A program made the translations under genes and the position numbers. From an uncultured Alphaproteobacteria bacterium (GTDB lineage Bacteria; Pseudomonadota; Alphaproteobacteria; RF32; CAG-239): a stretch of 64,000 nt of DNA. Under the pieces are notes generated by a model. The model was not told the origin of the DNA. It saw only the letters and a list, made by a program, of their open reading frames with translations, and searched no databases. Below, piece by piece: positions 19,733 to 28,911 of this stretch (positions within the stretch are counted from its first letter, which is position 1; each line of letters starts with the position of its first letter). The stretch lies in the NCBI GenBank assembly GCA_949493535.1, contig CASZWJ010000005.1:1-64000 (forward strand), given 5' to 3'.

Positions 19733-20755
19733 ATGAAACAAAACGTTATTGATGATTATAACCTGCTCTCCGGTCAGCAAAAAGCGGCCATTTTGATGCT
19801 GTCTTTGAATGAAGAACGCTCATCGGCTTTGTTTTCTTTAATGGATGATGAAGAGATAAAAGAGCTTTCCGTTATTATGGCGTCTTTAGGAAAGGTCAAT
19901 TCTAATATTGTAGAGCAATTGTTCACCGAATTTATGGATCGCGTTTCCAATACAGGCATGCTCATGGGGACTTACGAGAGTACCGAACGCCTGTTGGCAA
20001 AAGCTTTGGATAAAGACCGCGTTTCCGTTATTATGGAAGAAATCCGCGGACCTGCCGGCCGTACGATGTGGGATAAGCTCGGCAATGTTAATGAGCATGT
20101 TTTGGCTAATTATCTGAAAAACGAATATCCGCAGACGATTGCCGTGATCTTGTCTAAAATCAAAGCCGAACATGCGGCCAAAGTAATCGCATTGCTGCCG
20201 GAAAATTTTGCCATGGAAATCGTTATGCGCATGCTGCGTATGGATTCTGTTCAAAAAGAAGTTTTAGACGGTTTGGAAAAGACCTTGCGCAAAGAGTTTA
20301 TGAGCAACTTGTCCAAATCTTCGCGCAGAGATTCGCACGAGCTTATTGCCGATATTTTCAACTCTTTGGATCGCAGTACCGAAAACCGGTTTATGGATGC
20401 TTTGGAAGAGCGTAACAGAGAGAGTGCCGAACGCGTCAAATCCCTTATGTTTACCTTTGAAGATTTGGTCAGGGTCGATTCTCAGGGTATTCAGATTTTG
20501 CTGCGCAATGTTGATAAAGACAAGCTGGCAATTGCTTTGAAAGGCGCTTCCGATACCATTAAAGACCTGTTCTTCAATAATATGTCTTCCCGTGCCGGAA
20601 AAATTATCAAAGAAGATATGGAAGCTATGGGGCCGGTTCGTCTGCGCGATGTTGAAGAAGCTCAGCAATACATTGTTACCACGACTAAAGAACTCTCCAA
20701 TGCCGGCGAGATTGTGATTAGCGAAGGCAAAGACAATGACGAGCTTATTTATTAA
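19733..20755 (+). CDS. fliG: Flagellar motor switch protein FliG
   Basis: 340-aa rotor protein that links the MS ring to the C ring and receives torque. The N-terminal domain ([21 protein letters not shown]) binds FliF, the middle domain carries [20 protein letters not shown] (the EHPQ-like motif, here EYPQ), and the C-terminal torque domain has the charged ridge in [33 protein letters not shown]. The length is normal. GAGGGAACG is upstream. The next gene, fliH, starts 37 bases later. Confidence 0.96.
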   Translation: MKQNVIDDYNLLSGQQKAAILMLSLNEERSSALFSLMDDEEIKELSVIMASLGKVNSNIVEQLFTEFMDRVSNTGMLMGTYESTERLLAKALDKDRVSVIMEEIRGPAGRTMWDKLGNVNEHVLANYLKNEYPQTIAVILSKIKAEHAAKVIALLPENFAMEIVMRMLRMDSVQKEVLDGLEKTLRKEFMSNLSKSSRRDSHELIADIFNSLDRSTENRFMDALEERNRESAERVKSLMFTFEDLVRVDSQGIQILLRNVDKDKLAIALKGASDTIKDLFFNNMSSRAGKIIKEDMEAMGPVRLRDVEEAQQYIVTTTKELSNAGEIVISEGKDNDELIY

Positions 20756-20792
20756 TCTGAACAAGATTTAACAAGACGGGGATTAATATAAT

Positions 20793-21512
20793 ATGGCTGC
20801 GTTTCAAAAGTTTCAGTTTGATAACTTCATCATAGATGAAGACAATCGGCTGCAGACATTGCCTCTGCCGGAAGAAGAACCGCAGGCCGAACCTGAAACT
20901 GTTGAAGCGGAGAGAATTATTCCGGAGGCAGAAGTTATTACGGAAACGCCGGTTGAAGAAGTTATAACTTACAGCGAAGAAGAAGTTGCCGCCAAAGAAC
21001 AATTGGCAGAAGAAAGAGGGTATGAAAAAGGTTTTAAGGCTTCTCAGGAAGGCCTTGAGGCGCAAAATAACCGCCTGCTTGAAGAAATTAATAACCGTTT
21101 GCTGATGCTTGCCGCCAATATGGGCGATAAAGAAAAGCTTTTGGAAAATCAGGCATTGCAACTGGCGCGTGACGCAATTGTCAAATTGGTGCCGGCGATA
21201 GAAAAAGAAAATGCGGCTGCTTTGGTTGCGGAATTTTTGAGTAAGAATTTCAAAAATTTCAAAGACGAAGCCAAACTGTCTTTTTATTTTAATCCGGATA
21301 TTATTAAACAAATGCAGGAAACGATTGCCCGTTTGGCCAATATTAATGATTTCGAAGGTAAAATTTCTCTGCATAAGGATCCGTCGCTGAAAGTTTCCGA
21401 TTGCCGGATTGAGTGGGAAAACGGCGGTGTCGAGCGCTCGGGAGAACAAGCTTTGGAAAAAATCGGCAAAATTTTTGATGCCAATATGCAAAATTTTGAT
21501 AATGAAAAATAA
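20793..21512 (+). CDS. fliH: Flagellar assembly protein FliH
   Basis: 239-aa cytoplasmic regulator of the export ATPase FliI. The N-terminus (MAAFQKFQFDNFIID) and the acidic Pro/Glu stretch (residues 20-65) are loosely conserved. The core shows the FliH layout: GYEKGFKASQEGLEAQNNRLLEEINNR coiled coil and the C-terminal SCTL/FliH domain with ISLHKDPSLKVSDCRIEWENGG. The position between fliG and fliN supports the call. No fliI is present in the window, so it must lie elsewhere. Confidence 0.85.
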   Translation: MAAFQKFQFDNFIIDEDNRLQTLPLPEEEPQAEPETVEAERIIPEAEVITETPVEEVITYSEEEVAAKEQLAEERGYEKGFKASQEGLEAQNNRLLEEINNRLLMLAANMGDKEKLLENQALQLARDAIVKLVPAIEKENAAALVAEFLSKNFKNFKDEAKLSFYFNPDIIKQMQETIARLANINDFEGKISLHKDPSLKVSDCRIEWENGGVERSGEQALEKIGKIFDANMQNFDNEK

Positions 21513-21524
21513 ACAGAGGGAAAC

Positions 21525-21878
21525 ATGGATAAAAATTTAGAATTAAATGAGTTAAATGACAGCGGCATTGAAGGCGATGAGCCGATTTTGCGCTCTCAGG
21601 AAAATATTGATAATTTTAATATTCCGAGTTCTACGGCCGATTTGGAAGCCGTTTATGATATTCCGGTTAAAGTTTCCGCCATATTGGGAAAAACCAAGAT
21701 GAAAGTCAGCCAGCTGATGAACCTGAACAAAGGCGCAATCATCGAGCTTGACCGCAAAGTCGGGGAAGCGATAGACATTTATGTGAATAATAATTTGGTG
21801 GCCCGCGGCGAAGTTGTTGTCGTTGATGACAAACTGGGCATCACAATGACTGAAATCGTTAAAAGCACCATAAAGTAA
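21525..21878 (+). CDS. fliN: Flagellar motor switch protein FliN
   Basis: 117 aa, a component of the C ring. An acidic N-terminal 40 residues precede the SpoA/SurfacePre domain: VYDIPVKVSAILGKTKMKV, LNKGAIIELDRKVGEAIDIYVNN and LVARGEVVVVDDKLGITMTEI. The length is typical. GAGGGAAAC precedes the ATG. It is tightly spaced (12 bases) between fliH and flbD. No fliM is seen in the window. Confidence 0.94.
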   Translation: MDKNLELNELNDSGIEGDEPILRSQENIDNFNIPSSTADLEAVYDIPVKVSAILGKTKMKVSQLMNLNKGAIIELDRKVGEAIDIYVNNNLVARGEVVVVDDKLGITMTEIVKSTIK

Positions 21879-21890
21879 GGAGTATTTGAA

Positions 21891-23207
21891 GTGGAGTTGT
21901 TAATTGTCGGAACCTTAGACGGCCAGATTGGCGCCGCAAGTAAAATTGCGATTGCTCAGGGCGGCCATGTCTCTTTGGCCGATAAGGAAGAAACCGCTTT
22001 GGAAATATTGCGTGCCGGCAAATCTGTCGAACTGGTGATGATAGACGTCAAGCTTGATGTCCATAAGTTTATCAGCGCGCTGGAAAATGAACGGATTAAC
22101 GTTTTAGTCGTGGCTTGCGGCGTTGCCAATGATCCCTCTCTCGCCGTTAAAGCCATTAAAGCCGGCGCTAAAGAATATATCCCCCTGCCGCCGGATCCTG
22201 AGTTAATCGGCGCGGTTTTGGCTGCGGCCACACGAGAAAACCATGCCCTGATTTATGCCGATAAAAAGACGGAAGCCATATTGAAAATGGCAAAACAGAT
22301 TGCCCCCTCTGAAGCCAGTGTGCTTTTGACCGGCGCTTCGGGAACCGGTAAAGAAATCTTTTCGCGTTTTATTCATGACAATTCCAAGCGCGCCAACAAA
22401 AAGTTTGTGGCGGTTAACTGCGCGGCCATTCCCGAAACGTTGCTTGAATCCGAACTGTTCGGATATGAAAAAGGCGCGTTTACCGGCGCTGTTTCCCGCC
22501 GTATCGGCAAATTTGAAGAAGCTTCGGACGGCACGTTGCTGTTAGATGAAATCTCGGAAATGGACATTCGCATTCAGGCCAAATTGCTGCGTGCCATTCA
22601 GGAAAAAGAAATTGACCGTATCGGCGGCAAAGCGCCGATTAAGGTTAATACAAGGATTATTGCCACGTCAAACCGCAATCTTGACGAAGCCGTTAAAAAC
22701 GGTACTTTCCGTCAGGATTTATATTATCGTCTGAATGTGGTGAATATCAATATTCCTTCGTTAAAAGACCGTCCTGATGATATTGTCGTCTTGGCAAAAC
22801 ATTTTGTTAAGAAATATTCTGAATTAAATGACTTGCCGATGAAAGCGATGTCTAAAGCGGCGGAAGACAAATTAATGAACTATCTCTGGCCGGGAAATGT
22901 CCGCGAGTTGGAAAATACCATTCATCGCGCTGTTTTGCTGAGCGCAGGAGAAGAAATTGAAGAAACGGCAGTTATTTTGGATGATGCCGATTCGGTTATC
23001 AATAAAACAGAAACGCCGGCGGCAGCCGGAGCGGTTCCTGTCGGCACAACGGTTGCCGGTATGGAACGCACGCTGATTATTGATACATTGAAACATACTA
23101 TGGGCAACCGCACCATAGCCGCGCAGATTTTAGGAATTTCAATCCGCACGCTGCGCAACAAGCTAAAACAATATGAAGCCGAAGGGTTTAATGTTGTTTC
23201 CGAATAA
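21891..23207 (+). CDS. flbD: Sigma-54-dependent flagellar transcription activator FlbD
   Basis: 438 aa, GTG start with AAGGAG upstream. The AAA+ sigma-54 activator domain is complete: Walker A GASGTGKE (148-155), GAFTGA loop (195-200) that contacts RpoN, and Walker B GTLLLDE (214-220). The C-terminus has a Fis-type helix-turn-helix (NRTIAAQILGISIRTLRNKLKQY). The N-terminal 120 residues look like a receiver (MIDVKLD, then PPDPELIGAVL) but lack the usual acidic cluster near residue 10, as in Caulobacter FlbD. It should drive the -24/-12 promoter at 12808. Its known partner FliX is encoded at 44380. Confidence 0.9.
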   Translation: MELLIVGTLDGQIGAASKIAIAQGGHVSLADKEETALEILRAGKSVELVMIDVKLDVHKFISALENERINVLVVACGVANDPSLAVKAIKAGAKEYIPLPPDPELIGAVLAAATRENHALIYADKKTEAILKMAKQIAPSEASVLLTGASGTGKEIFSRFIHDNSKRANKKFVAVNCAAIPETLLESELFGYEKGAFTGAVSRRIGKFEEASDGTLLLDEISEMDIRIQAKLLRAIQEKEIDRIGGKAPIKVNTRIIATSNRNLDEAVKNGTFRQDLYYRLNVVNINIPSLKDRPDDIVVLAKHFVKKYSELNDLPMKAMSKAAEDKLMNYLWPGNVRELENTIHRAVLLSAGEEIEETAVILDDADSVINKTETPAAAGAVPVGTTVAGMERTLIIDTLKHTMGNRTIAAQILGISIRTLRNKLKQYEAEGFNVVSE

Positions 23208-23228
23208 TTACAAGGAATAAAAAATTAA

Positions 23229-25343
23229 ATGGCAAAACAGGCACAAAATATGTTCGGCAACAAATCGTTCAAAGAAATGTTGATTGGCGCGACCAAACGC
23301 GGCGATATTTTCTTTGCGCTGGCCATTATTTTGATGCTGGTTATTTTGATTATGCCGATGCCGGCTTGGCTTTTGGATATTTCTTTGGCCTTGTCGATCA
23401 CAATGTCTTGTCTGGTATTGATGACCGCCATTTTTATTGAAAAGCCGACCGAATTCAGCGCTTTCCCTTTGGTTTTGCTGATAACAACCATGTATCGTCT
23501 GGCCTTAAACCTGGCATCGACCCGATTGATTTTATCCAAAGGCTATATGGGGCCTGATGCTGCCGGTGAAGTTATTAAAGCTTTCGGCGGCTTTATTATG
23601 GGCAATAACTTTGTCATCGGCGTGATTGTATTTGCCATTTTGGTTTTGGTAAACTTCGTGGTGATTACCAAAGGTTCGGGGCGTATCGCCGAAGTTGCCG
23701 CCCGTTTTGCATTAGACGCCATGCCCGGCAAACAAATGGCGATTGACGCCGACTTGTCTTCCGGTTTGATTAACGAAGACGAAGCCCGCAAGCGCCGCGA
23801 AGACTTGTCGAAAGAAAGCTCTTTTTACGGAGCCATGGACGGTGCTTCAAAGTTTGTCCGCGGTGACGCAATTGCCGGCTTGCTGATTACTTTTATCAAT
23901 ATCGTAGCCGGTATCATTATCGGCATGGTGCAAAACCACATGAGTTTTTCAACCGCCGGAGAAACTTATACCCGCCTGACTGTCGGTGACGGTTTGGTTT
24001 CTCAGGTTCCTGCGCTTATTGTTTCCGTTGCCGCCGGTATTCTGGTTTCCAAAGCAGGCATGACCGATGCAACCGATAAGGTCCTTTTTGATCAGGTTGC
24101 CAATTATCCGAAAGCCTTGGGTATGTCAGCCTTTTTGGCTTTGGCGCTGGGCATGCTGCCCGGAACGCCGGCCATTCCGTTTATTTTGCTGGCTTCATTA
24201 ACCGGCGCAACGGCTTATTATTTGGATAAGCGCCAGAAAGAAGCTTTGGCCAAAGCACAGGAAGTTCTGGAGCAGGAACAGAAACAAGGCGCCGTAGCCA
24301 AAGCTGCGGACGAACCTATTGCCAATGCTCTGCGGATAGATTTGATTCGTTTGGAAATCGGTTACGGGCTGTTGCCGTTGATTAATGAAGAAACGAATAA
24401 AAAGCTTACGGATCAGATTAAAGCCCTGCGCCGCGCTCTGGCTTCCGAACTTGGTTTTGTTATGCCTTCAATCCGCATTCAGGATAATATGCAGTTGGAA
24501 GCGAACGAGTATAATATTTATATTAAAGAAGTAAAAGCCGGCAAAGGCGAGTTGCGTCCGACCCAGCTTTTGGTTATGGATCCGCGCGGCGAACCGATTA
24601 CGCTGCCCGGCGAAAACACTTATGAACCGACTTTCGGGCTGAAAGCGATGTGGGTTGACCAGTCATATCGCGAAGAAGCCATGTTCAGAGGCTATACGGT
24701 TGTTGATCCGGCCACGGTTGTAACCACCCATATTACGGAATTGGTTAAAGACAATATGCCCGAGTTGCTTTCTTATGCCGAAACGCAAAAGCTGCTTGAC
24801 GAACTTGATAAAGAGCACCAAAAACTGGTTAAAGAGCTTATTCCGAACAAGGTCAGCCTTGGCGCTGTCCAGCGTATTTTGCAGAACCTTTTGCAAGAGC
24901 GCGTATCGATTCGCGATTTGCCTTCGATTCTTGAAGGAATTTCCGAAGCTGTGACGACAACCCATTCGCTGATGCTGATAACCGAACATGTCCGCACGCG
25001 TTTGAGCCGCCAGTTGTCCAATGCCTATTCCAATGAATTCGGCGTGATTTCTCTGGTGACTTTGTCGCCGGATTGGGAACATGCTTTCGCCGAGTCTATT
25101 ATAGGCGAGGGGGATGACCGCCAACTGGCAATGGCGCCGAGCACATTACAAAACTTTATTACCAAAGTTCGCAACGTGATTGAAGAATTGGCCGCCAAAG
25201 GCGAAAATGCCGTTTTGTTGACCAGCCCCGGAATCCGTCCGTTTGTTCGCTCCATTATTGAGCGTTTTCGCCCGATGACGGTTGTTATGTCACAGAATGA
25301 AATCCACCCGAAAGCCAAAATCAAAACCGTGGGTCAGGTTTAA
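23229..25343 (+). CDS. flhA: Flagellar type III export gate protein FlhA
   Basis: 704-aa inner-membrane component of the flagellar export gate. Eight or so N-terminal TM segments enclose the conserved cytoplasmic FHIPEP-family loop (RIAEVAARFALDAMPGKQMAID and DADLSSGLINEDEARKRR). The C-terminal half is the cytoplasmic ring domain that docks chaperone-substrate complexes (YEPTFGLKAMWVD, TTHITELVKDNMPELLSY). Full length. AAGGAATAAAAAATTAA lies before the ATG. It begins the flhA-flhF-flhG part of the operon. Confidence 0.97.
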   Translation: MAKQAQNMFGNKSFKEMLIGATKRGDIFFALAIILMLVILIMPMPAWLLDISLALSITMSCLVLMTAIFIEKPTEFSAFPLVLLITTMYRLALNLASTRLILSKGYMGPDAAGEVIKAFGGFIMGNNFVIGVIVFAILVLVNFVVITKGSGRIAEVAARFALDAMPGKQMAIDADLSSGLINEDEARKRREDLSKESSFYGAMDGASKFVRGDAIAGLLITFINIVAGIIIGMVQNHMSFSTAGETYTRLTVGDGLVSQVPALIVSVAAGILVSKAGMTDATDKVLFDQVANYPKALGMSAFLALALGMLPGTPAIPFILLASLTGATAYYLDKRQKEALAKAQEVLEQEQKQGAVAKAADEPIANALRIDLIRLEIGYGLLPLINEETNKKLTDQIKALRRALASELGFVMPSIRIQDNMQLEANEYNIYIKEVKAGKGELRPTQLLVMDPRGEPITLPGENTYEPTFGLKAMWVDQSYREEAMFRGYTVVDPATVVTTHITELVKDNMPELLSYAETQKLLDELDKEHQKLVKELIPNKVSLGAVQRILQNLLQERVSIRDLPSILEGISEAVTTTHSLMLITEHVRTRLSRQLSNAYSNEFGVISLVTLSPDWEHAFAESIIGEGDDRQLAMAPSTLQNFITKVRNVIEELAAKGENAVLLTSPGIRPFVRSIIERFRPMTVVMSQNEIHPKAKIKTVGQV

Positions 25344-25355
25344 GGATAGCGTCCG

Positions 25356-26318
25356 ATGAAAATAAAAAATATCATCGCTCCGAATATGACGGAAGCTTTG
25401 GCTCAGATTAAGGCCGAACTGGGAGAAGATGCCGTTATTATTTCATCTGAAAATGCGGCAGACGGCAGCGTTATGGTTACCGCGGCTTTGGAAGATGATT
25501 TTGACATCAGTTTCGATGAACAAGACGAGGCGAATATTGTTGAGGCCCAAAACGTTTTTGATGAGCGTTGTTTGCGCGAGTGTTTGGAATATCATGCTGT
25601 TGTGCAGAACGTCGGTGAAAAGGTTATGGCTTTGGCAAGGCAGATAAGCCGCGAACAAAACCTGTCCGATAATAAGAAAATCTTGGAAAAAGTTTTTGAC
25701 AAGCTCTACCGCTATGATGACATTCTGGATTTGAATCAGCCGGTTAAGCTTTTTATGGGAACGCCGGGGTCCGGCAAGTCAACAGCTATTGCAAAGGCGG
25801 CAACTCAGGCTAAATTTAAAAAGATTCCGACTTGCATTATCAGCACGGATAATGTCCGCGCCGGTGCCAATAAGCAGCTTGAGGCTTTTGCCAAGATTTT
25901 GGAACTTGATTTTTATTTTTGCAAAGATGAGCGCGGCTTATTTCAGCAGGTTAATGAAGCTAAAAAGCGCTATGCTTTGATATTGATTGACACGCCGGGG
26001 ATAAATCCGTTTATTCCGAGTGAAGTAGACCGTGTCGGAAAGTTTGCCGAGGTTATAAAAAATCAGGCAATTTTAACCATGGATACCGGCCGCAATACAT
26101 TTGAAGCCGTGGAAATTGCCGAGATTTTTGCTGAGATAGGAGCAAGTTGCCTGCTGCCGACCAGATTGGATTTAACCCGTCGTATAGGTGCCGTTTTATC
26201 TGTTGCGGCCTGCTGCGGCCTCAGCTTTTGCGCTGGCAGCGTCAGTTCTTCAATTGCCAACGGGCTGGCGCCGATTGACAGCAAGTCTTTAGCCAAATTG
26301 GTTTTAACAGAAGCCTGA
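25356..26318 (+). CDS. flhF: Signal-recognition-type GTPase FlhF
   Basis: 320 aa. FlhF sets the place and number of flagella and belongs to the SRP-GTPase family (Ffh, FtsY). An N-terminal segment MKIKNIIAPNMTEALAQIKAELG is typical of FlhF. The NG domain carries the P-loop GTPGSGKST (135-143), the IDTPGIN G3 box and, late, LPTRLDLTRRIGA. It is somewhat shorter than the Gammaproteobacterial protein. Start codon at 25356 after AAGGATAG. With FlhG next door it implies a polar or numerically restricted flagellum. Confidence 0.92.
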   Translation: MKIKNIIAPNMTEALAQIKAELGEDAVIISSENAADGSVMVTAALEDDFDISFDEQDEANIVEAQNVFDERCLRECLEYHAVVQNVGEKVMALARQISREQNLSDNKKILEKVFDKLYRYDDILDLNQPVKLFMGTPGSGKSTAIAKAATQAKFKKIPTCIISTDNVRAGANKQLEAFAKILELDFYFCKDERGLFQQVNEAKKRYALILIDTPGINPFIPSEVDRVGKFAEVIKNQAILTMDTGRNTFEAVEIAEIFAEIGASCLLPTRLDLTRRIGAVLSVAACCGLSFCAGSVSSSIANGLAPIDSKSLAKLVLTEA

Positions 26319-26333
26319 AAGAAAGAGAAAAAC

Positions 26334-27146
26334 ATGGAAAATCAGATGTCAGAAGAATTAAAAGTTATGCCTAAGGCGCCGTTGAGCCGCAGCGTTAAAA
26401 AAGGCAGAAACATGATTGCCGTCGCTTCCGGCAAAGGCGGGGTCGGCAAAACTTGGTTTTCAATCACTCTGGCGCATGCTTTAAGTCTGTTAAAACAGCG
26501 CACGCTGCTGTTTGACGGCGATTTGGGCTTGGCTAATATTGATATTCAATTAGGGCTGATGGCAAAATATGATCTGGGTTCGGTCGTTGCCGGAAAACTG
26601 GCGTTAAATCAGGTGGTGCACCATTGCGACAAAGCCCGTTTTGATGTGATTGCCGGACGTTCGGGGTCGGCCGGTTTAGCTTCCATGCCGGTCGGCAGAT
26701 TGCAGATTTTAGGCGAAGACTTGGCATTGCTGGCCTCTTCTTATGATAAAATCATTTTGGACATGGGCGCCGGCGTTGAAAAACCTGTACGCATCCTTTC
26801 CGGCATGGCTGAAAAAATTATCGTAGTTTGTACTGATGAACCGACTTCTTTAACCGATGCTTATGCGTTTATCAAAATTATGACAATGCAATATCCGAAG
26901 AGCAACATCGGCGTAGTCATTAATCAGGCCAATTCAATCCGAGAGGGGCAAAGGACTTATGACACTTTATTAAAAGCCTGCGTCAACTTTTTGAAGATTT
27001 CGCCGCAATTGCTGGGTATTGTCAGAAGAGATACCCGTGTTCGCGATGCTATCCGCAACCAGACGCCGATAATCACCCGCTATCCGACTTCGGAAGCTGC
27101 CGAAGATGTGATTGCCATAGCCAAAAAGCTGATTGCCAATGGATAA
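26334..27146 (+). CDS. flhG: Flagellar number regulator FlhG (MinD-like ATPase)
   Basis: 270-aa ParA/MinD-type ATPase that counters FlhF and limits flagellar number. The deviant Walker A GKGGVGKT (33-40) is followed by LLFDGDLGLANIDIQLGL (switch I) and KIILDMGAGVEKP (switch II; the usual DTGAG here reads DMGAG). The C-terminal amphipathic helix is short. It overlaps the next gene by 8 bases, so the downstream FliK-like protein is probably made with it. Confidence 0.93.
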   Translation: MENQMSEELKVMPKAPLSRSVKKGRNMIAVASGKGGVGKTWFSITLAHALSLLKQRTLLFDGDLGLANIDIQLGLMAKYDLGSVVAGKLALNQVVHHCDKARFDVIAGRSGSAGLASMPVGRLQILGEDLALLASSYDKIILDMGAGVEKPVRILSGMAEKIIVVCTDEPTSLTDAYAFIKIMTMQYPKSNIGVVINQANSIREGQRTYDTLLKACVNFLKISPQLLGIVRRDTRVRDAIRNQTPIITRYPTSEAAEDVIAIAKKLIANG

Positions 27147-28911
27147 TGCGATTCCTCCGATAAATTCCATAAATTTAAACCTTCCCGTTTCAGATAAGGT
27201 CGTGAACGGAGAAATTGAGGCCTTGCCGGCAAATGTAACGGGAATAAACTCCGGAGAAAGCCTGCTGTTAAAAGTTTTGCTCTCGCCGGATACAAACTTG
27301 CCGGATTCTGCGGTAACCTCATTAAAAGTAAGCCTGCCGCAAATAAATAATTCCCAGCCGGCGGAAATAAAACTGGATACGCCGCTGCGCCTGCCTGCTG
27401 AGGAGAATATTCAGATTGCCGTTAAAATACAAAGCGTTTTGCCGGAAAAGGTTGAAGTCAAATTAATCAGTATAAATAATGAGGTTCCTGCAAAGTTTGT
27501 AGCCTCTCCGTCTGTACCGCTTCAAACGGAAAGACAGCCGGCGCCCAACCAAACGGCAGCGCTTCCGCAAAAGCCGGAGCCGCTTCCCGCTGCGGCGGAG
27601 AAAACATTGATTGTCGAAACGGGAACTGCGGCCAAAAATGTTGTTTTTCATCCGTTGGACGTGTCTCAGGTTATTGAAAACATTGCCAAGCCGCTTAATC
27701 TGCCGGACAATGCCCTGACGCAAATAGCCAAAGTTCTTCAAGGGGTGAAAATAAATATCAGCCTTGATAATTTTGTTGCGGAGGAAATTCCTGCCGGCAA
27801 AACGGTTGTTGCAAATCCTGATTATGCCATGCTGCCAAAATTAGATAAGCCCGTGCAAGCTATGATAGAACGCCTGCGTCCGGTTTTGCATGATTTTGCC
27901 AAACGTATTACAAGTGAAAACGCGGTGCCGGAGCAGATACGGCAATTGGCAGATCAGATAAAAAATGAAATCTTGCCGTTTCAGGGAAAGCCTTTGTCCG
28001 GCGAAGCGATTTCATCTCCCGACAACAGATTGCTTGCTTTCAAAACAGTTTTGGGGAATGTTTTGCCGGAGCCTGTTCTCAAAGCGGAAAACGGTGCCAA
28101 AGCCATTCTTGAAATAAAAAGCGTATTTTTCCCGGAGCCGGATATGCGCACCGATTTGGAAAGCCTTTTTTCAACGGTTCGGCTGATTGGGGAAGCAAAA
28201 GGGTTGCCGCTGCCAGTACCCGCCGGAAACAAACCGGAAATATTGCCGTCCGGACATAGTATTACGAGTTTGATTGAGCCGTTAAAAGCGCCGGAACATC
28301 AGAATTTAAGCACTAAAGTTATTGAAAAGCTTCCGGCTTTTGATAACAAAATGCTGTCTAATACGGTCAATTTCATTAAAGGCGCGGTTACGAATAATAT
28401 TGAAGCCTGGCTGGGAAAAGAAATTTTGAGCGAACTCAAATCTGCCGGCGTTGAAGGACAGGAAGTTGCCGCGCGTTTAGAGAATATGATGAGCGTGTCG
28501 GTTCGCGAGGGTGTGAGCTGGCGCATGGTTGAAATTCCGCTTTTCGGCGGCGAAACCGTTAACAAAATCAGAATAGCGGTCAAGAAACCTGACGATGAAA
28601 ACGAACGCCGAAGAAACGAAGGTAAGGATAAAGGCGGCACCCGTTTTGTCGTAGACACCAGTTTTTCGCAATTAGGGGCATTTCAGTTTGACGGATTTTC
28701 TTTGGTTAAAGACCGGCGTTTTGATTTGGTAATCCGTACCTCAAAAGACGTCGGAAATGATTTGTATGCCAATATTTTGCGCCTGTTTAAAACAACGCTG
28801 AGCGATTTAGGCTACAACGGCAATGTCAAAATCAACGTTAAAGAAAATTTTATAAAGATATGCGAAGATGACAAATATGGTGAAACTCTGAAAAAGGGTA
28901 TTTATATCTGA
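27139..28911 (+). CDS. FliK-like protein of the flhF-flhG operon
   Basis: 590 aa, no signal peptide. The first 300 residues are Pro/Ala/Glu/Lys-rich and extended. The last 140 resemble the hook-length-control C-terminal fold: WRMVEIPLFGGETVNKIRIAVKK, then RFVVDTSFSQLGAFQFDG and LYANILRLFKTTLSDLGYNG. This LG-x-(Q)-(F/V)-DG pattern matches proteins annotated as hook-length control in other Alphaproteobacteria, so I infer a second, divergent FliK relative. fliK itself is at 12864. Start ATG 27139 overlaps flhG by 8 bases, and its TGA overlaps the next ATG. Confidence 0.6.
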   Translation: MDNAIPPINSINLNLPVSDKVVNGEIEALPANVTGINSGESLLLKVLLSPDTNLPDSAVTSLKVSLPQINNSQPAEIKLDTPLRLPAEENIQIAVKIQSVLPEKVEVKLISINNEVPAKFVASPSVPLQTERQPAPNQTAALPQKPEPLPAAAEKTLIVETGTAAKNVVFHPLDVSQVIENIAKPLNLPDNALTQIAKVLQGVKINISLDNFVAEEIPAGKTVVANPDYAMLPKLDKPVQAMIERLRPVLHDFAKRITSENAVPEQIRQLADQIKNEILPFQGKPLSGEAISSPDNRLLAFKTVLGNVLPEPVLKAENGAKAILEIKSVFFPEPDMRTDLESLFSTVRLIGEAKGLPLPVPAGNKPEILPSGHSITSLIEPLKAPEHQNLSTKVIEKLPAFDNKMLSNTVNFIKGAVTNNIEAWLGKEILSELKSAGVEGQEVAARLENMMSVSVREGVSWRMVEIPLFGGETVNKIRIAVKKPDDENERRRNEGKDKGGTRFVVDTSFSQLGAFQFDGFSLVKDRRFDLVIRTSKDVGNDLYANILRLFKTTLSDLGYNGNVKINVKENFIKICEDDKYGETLKKGIYI

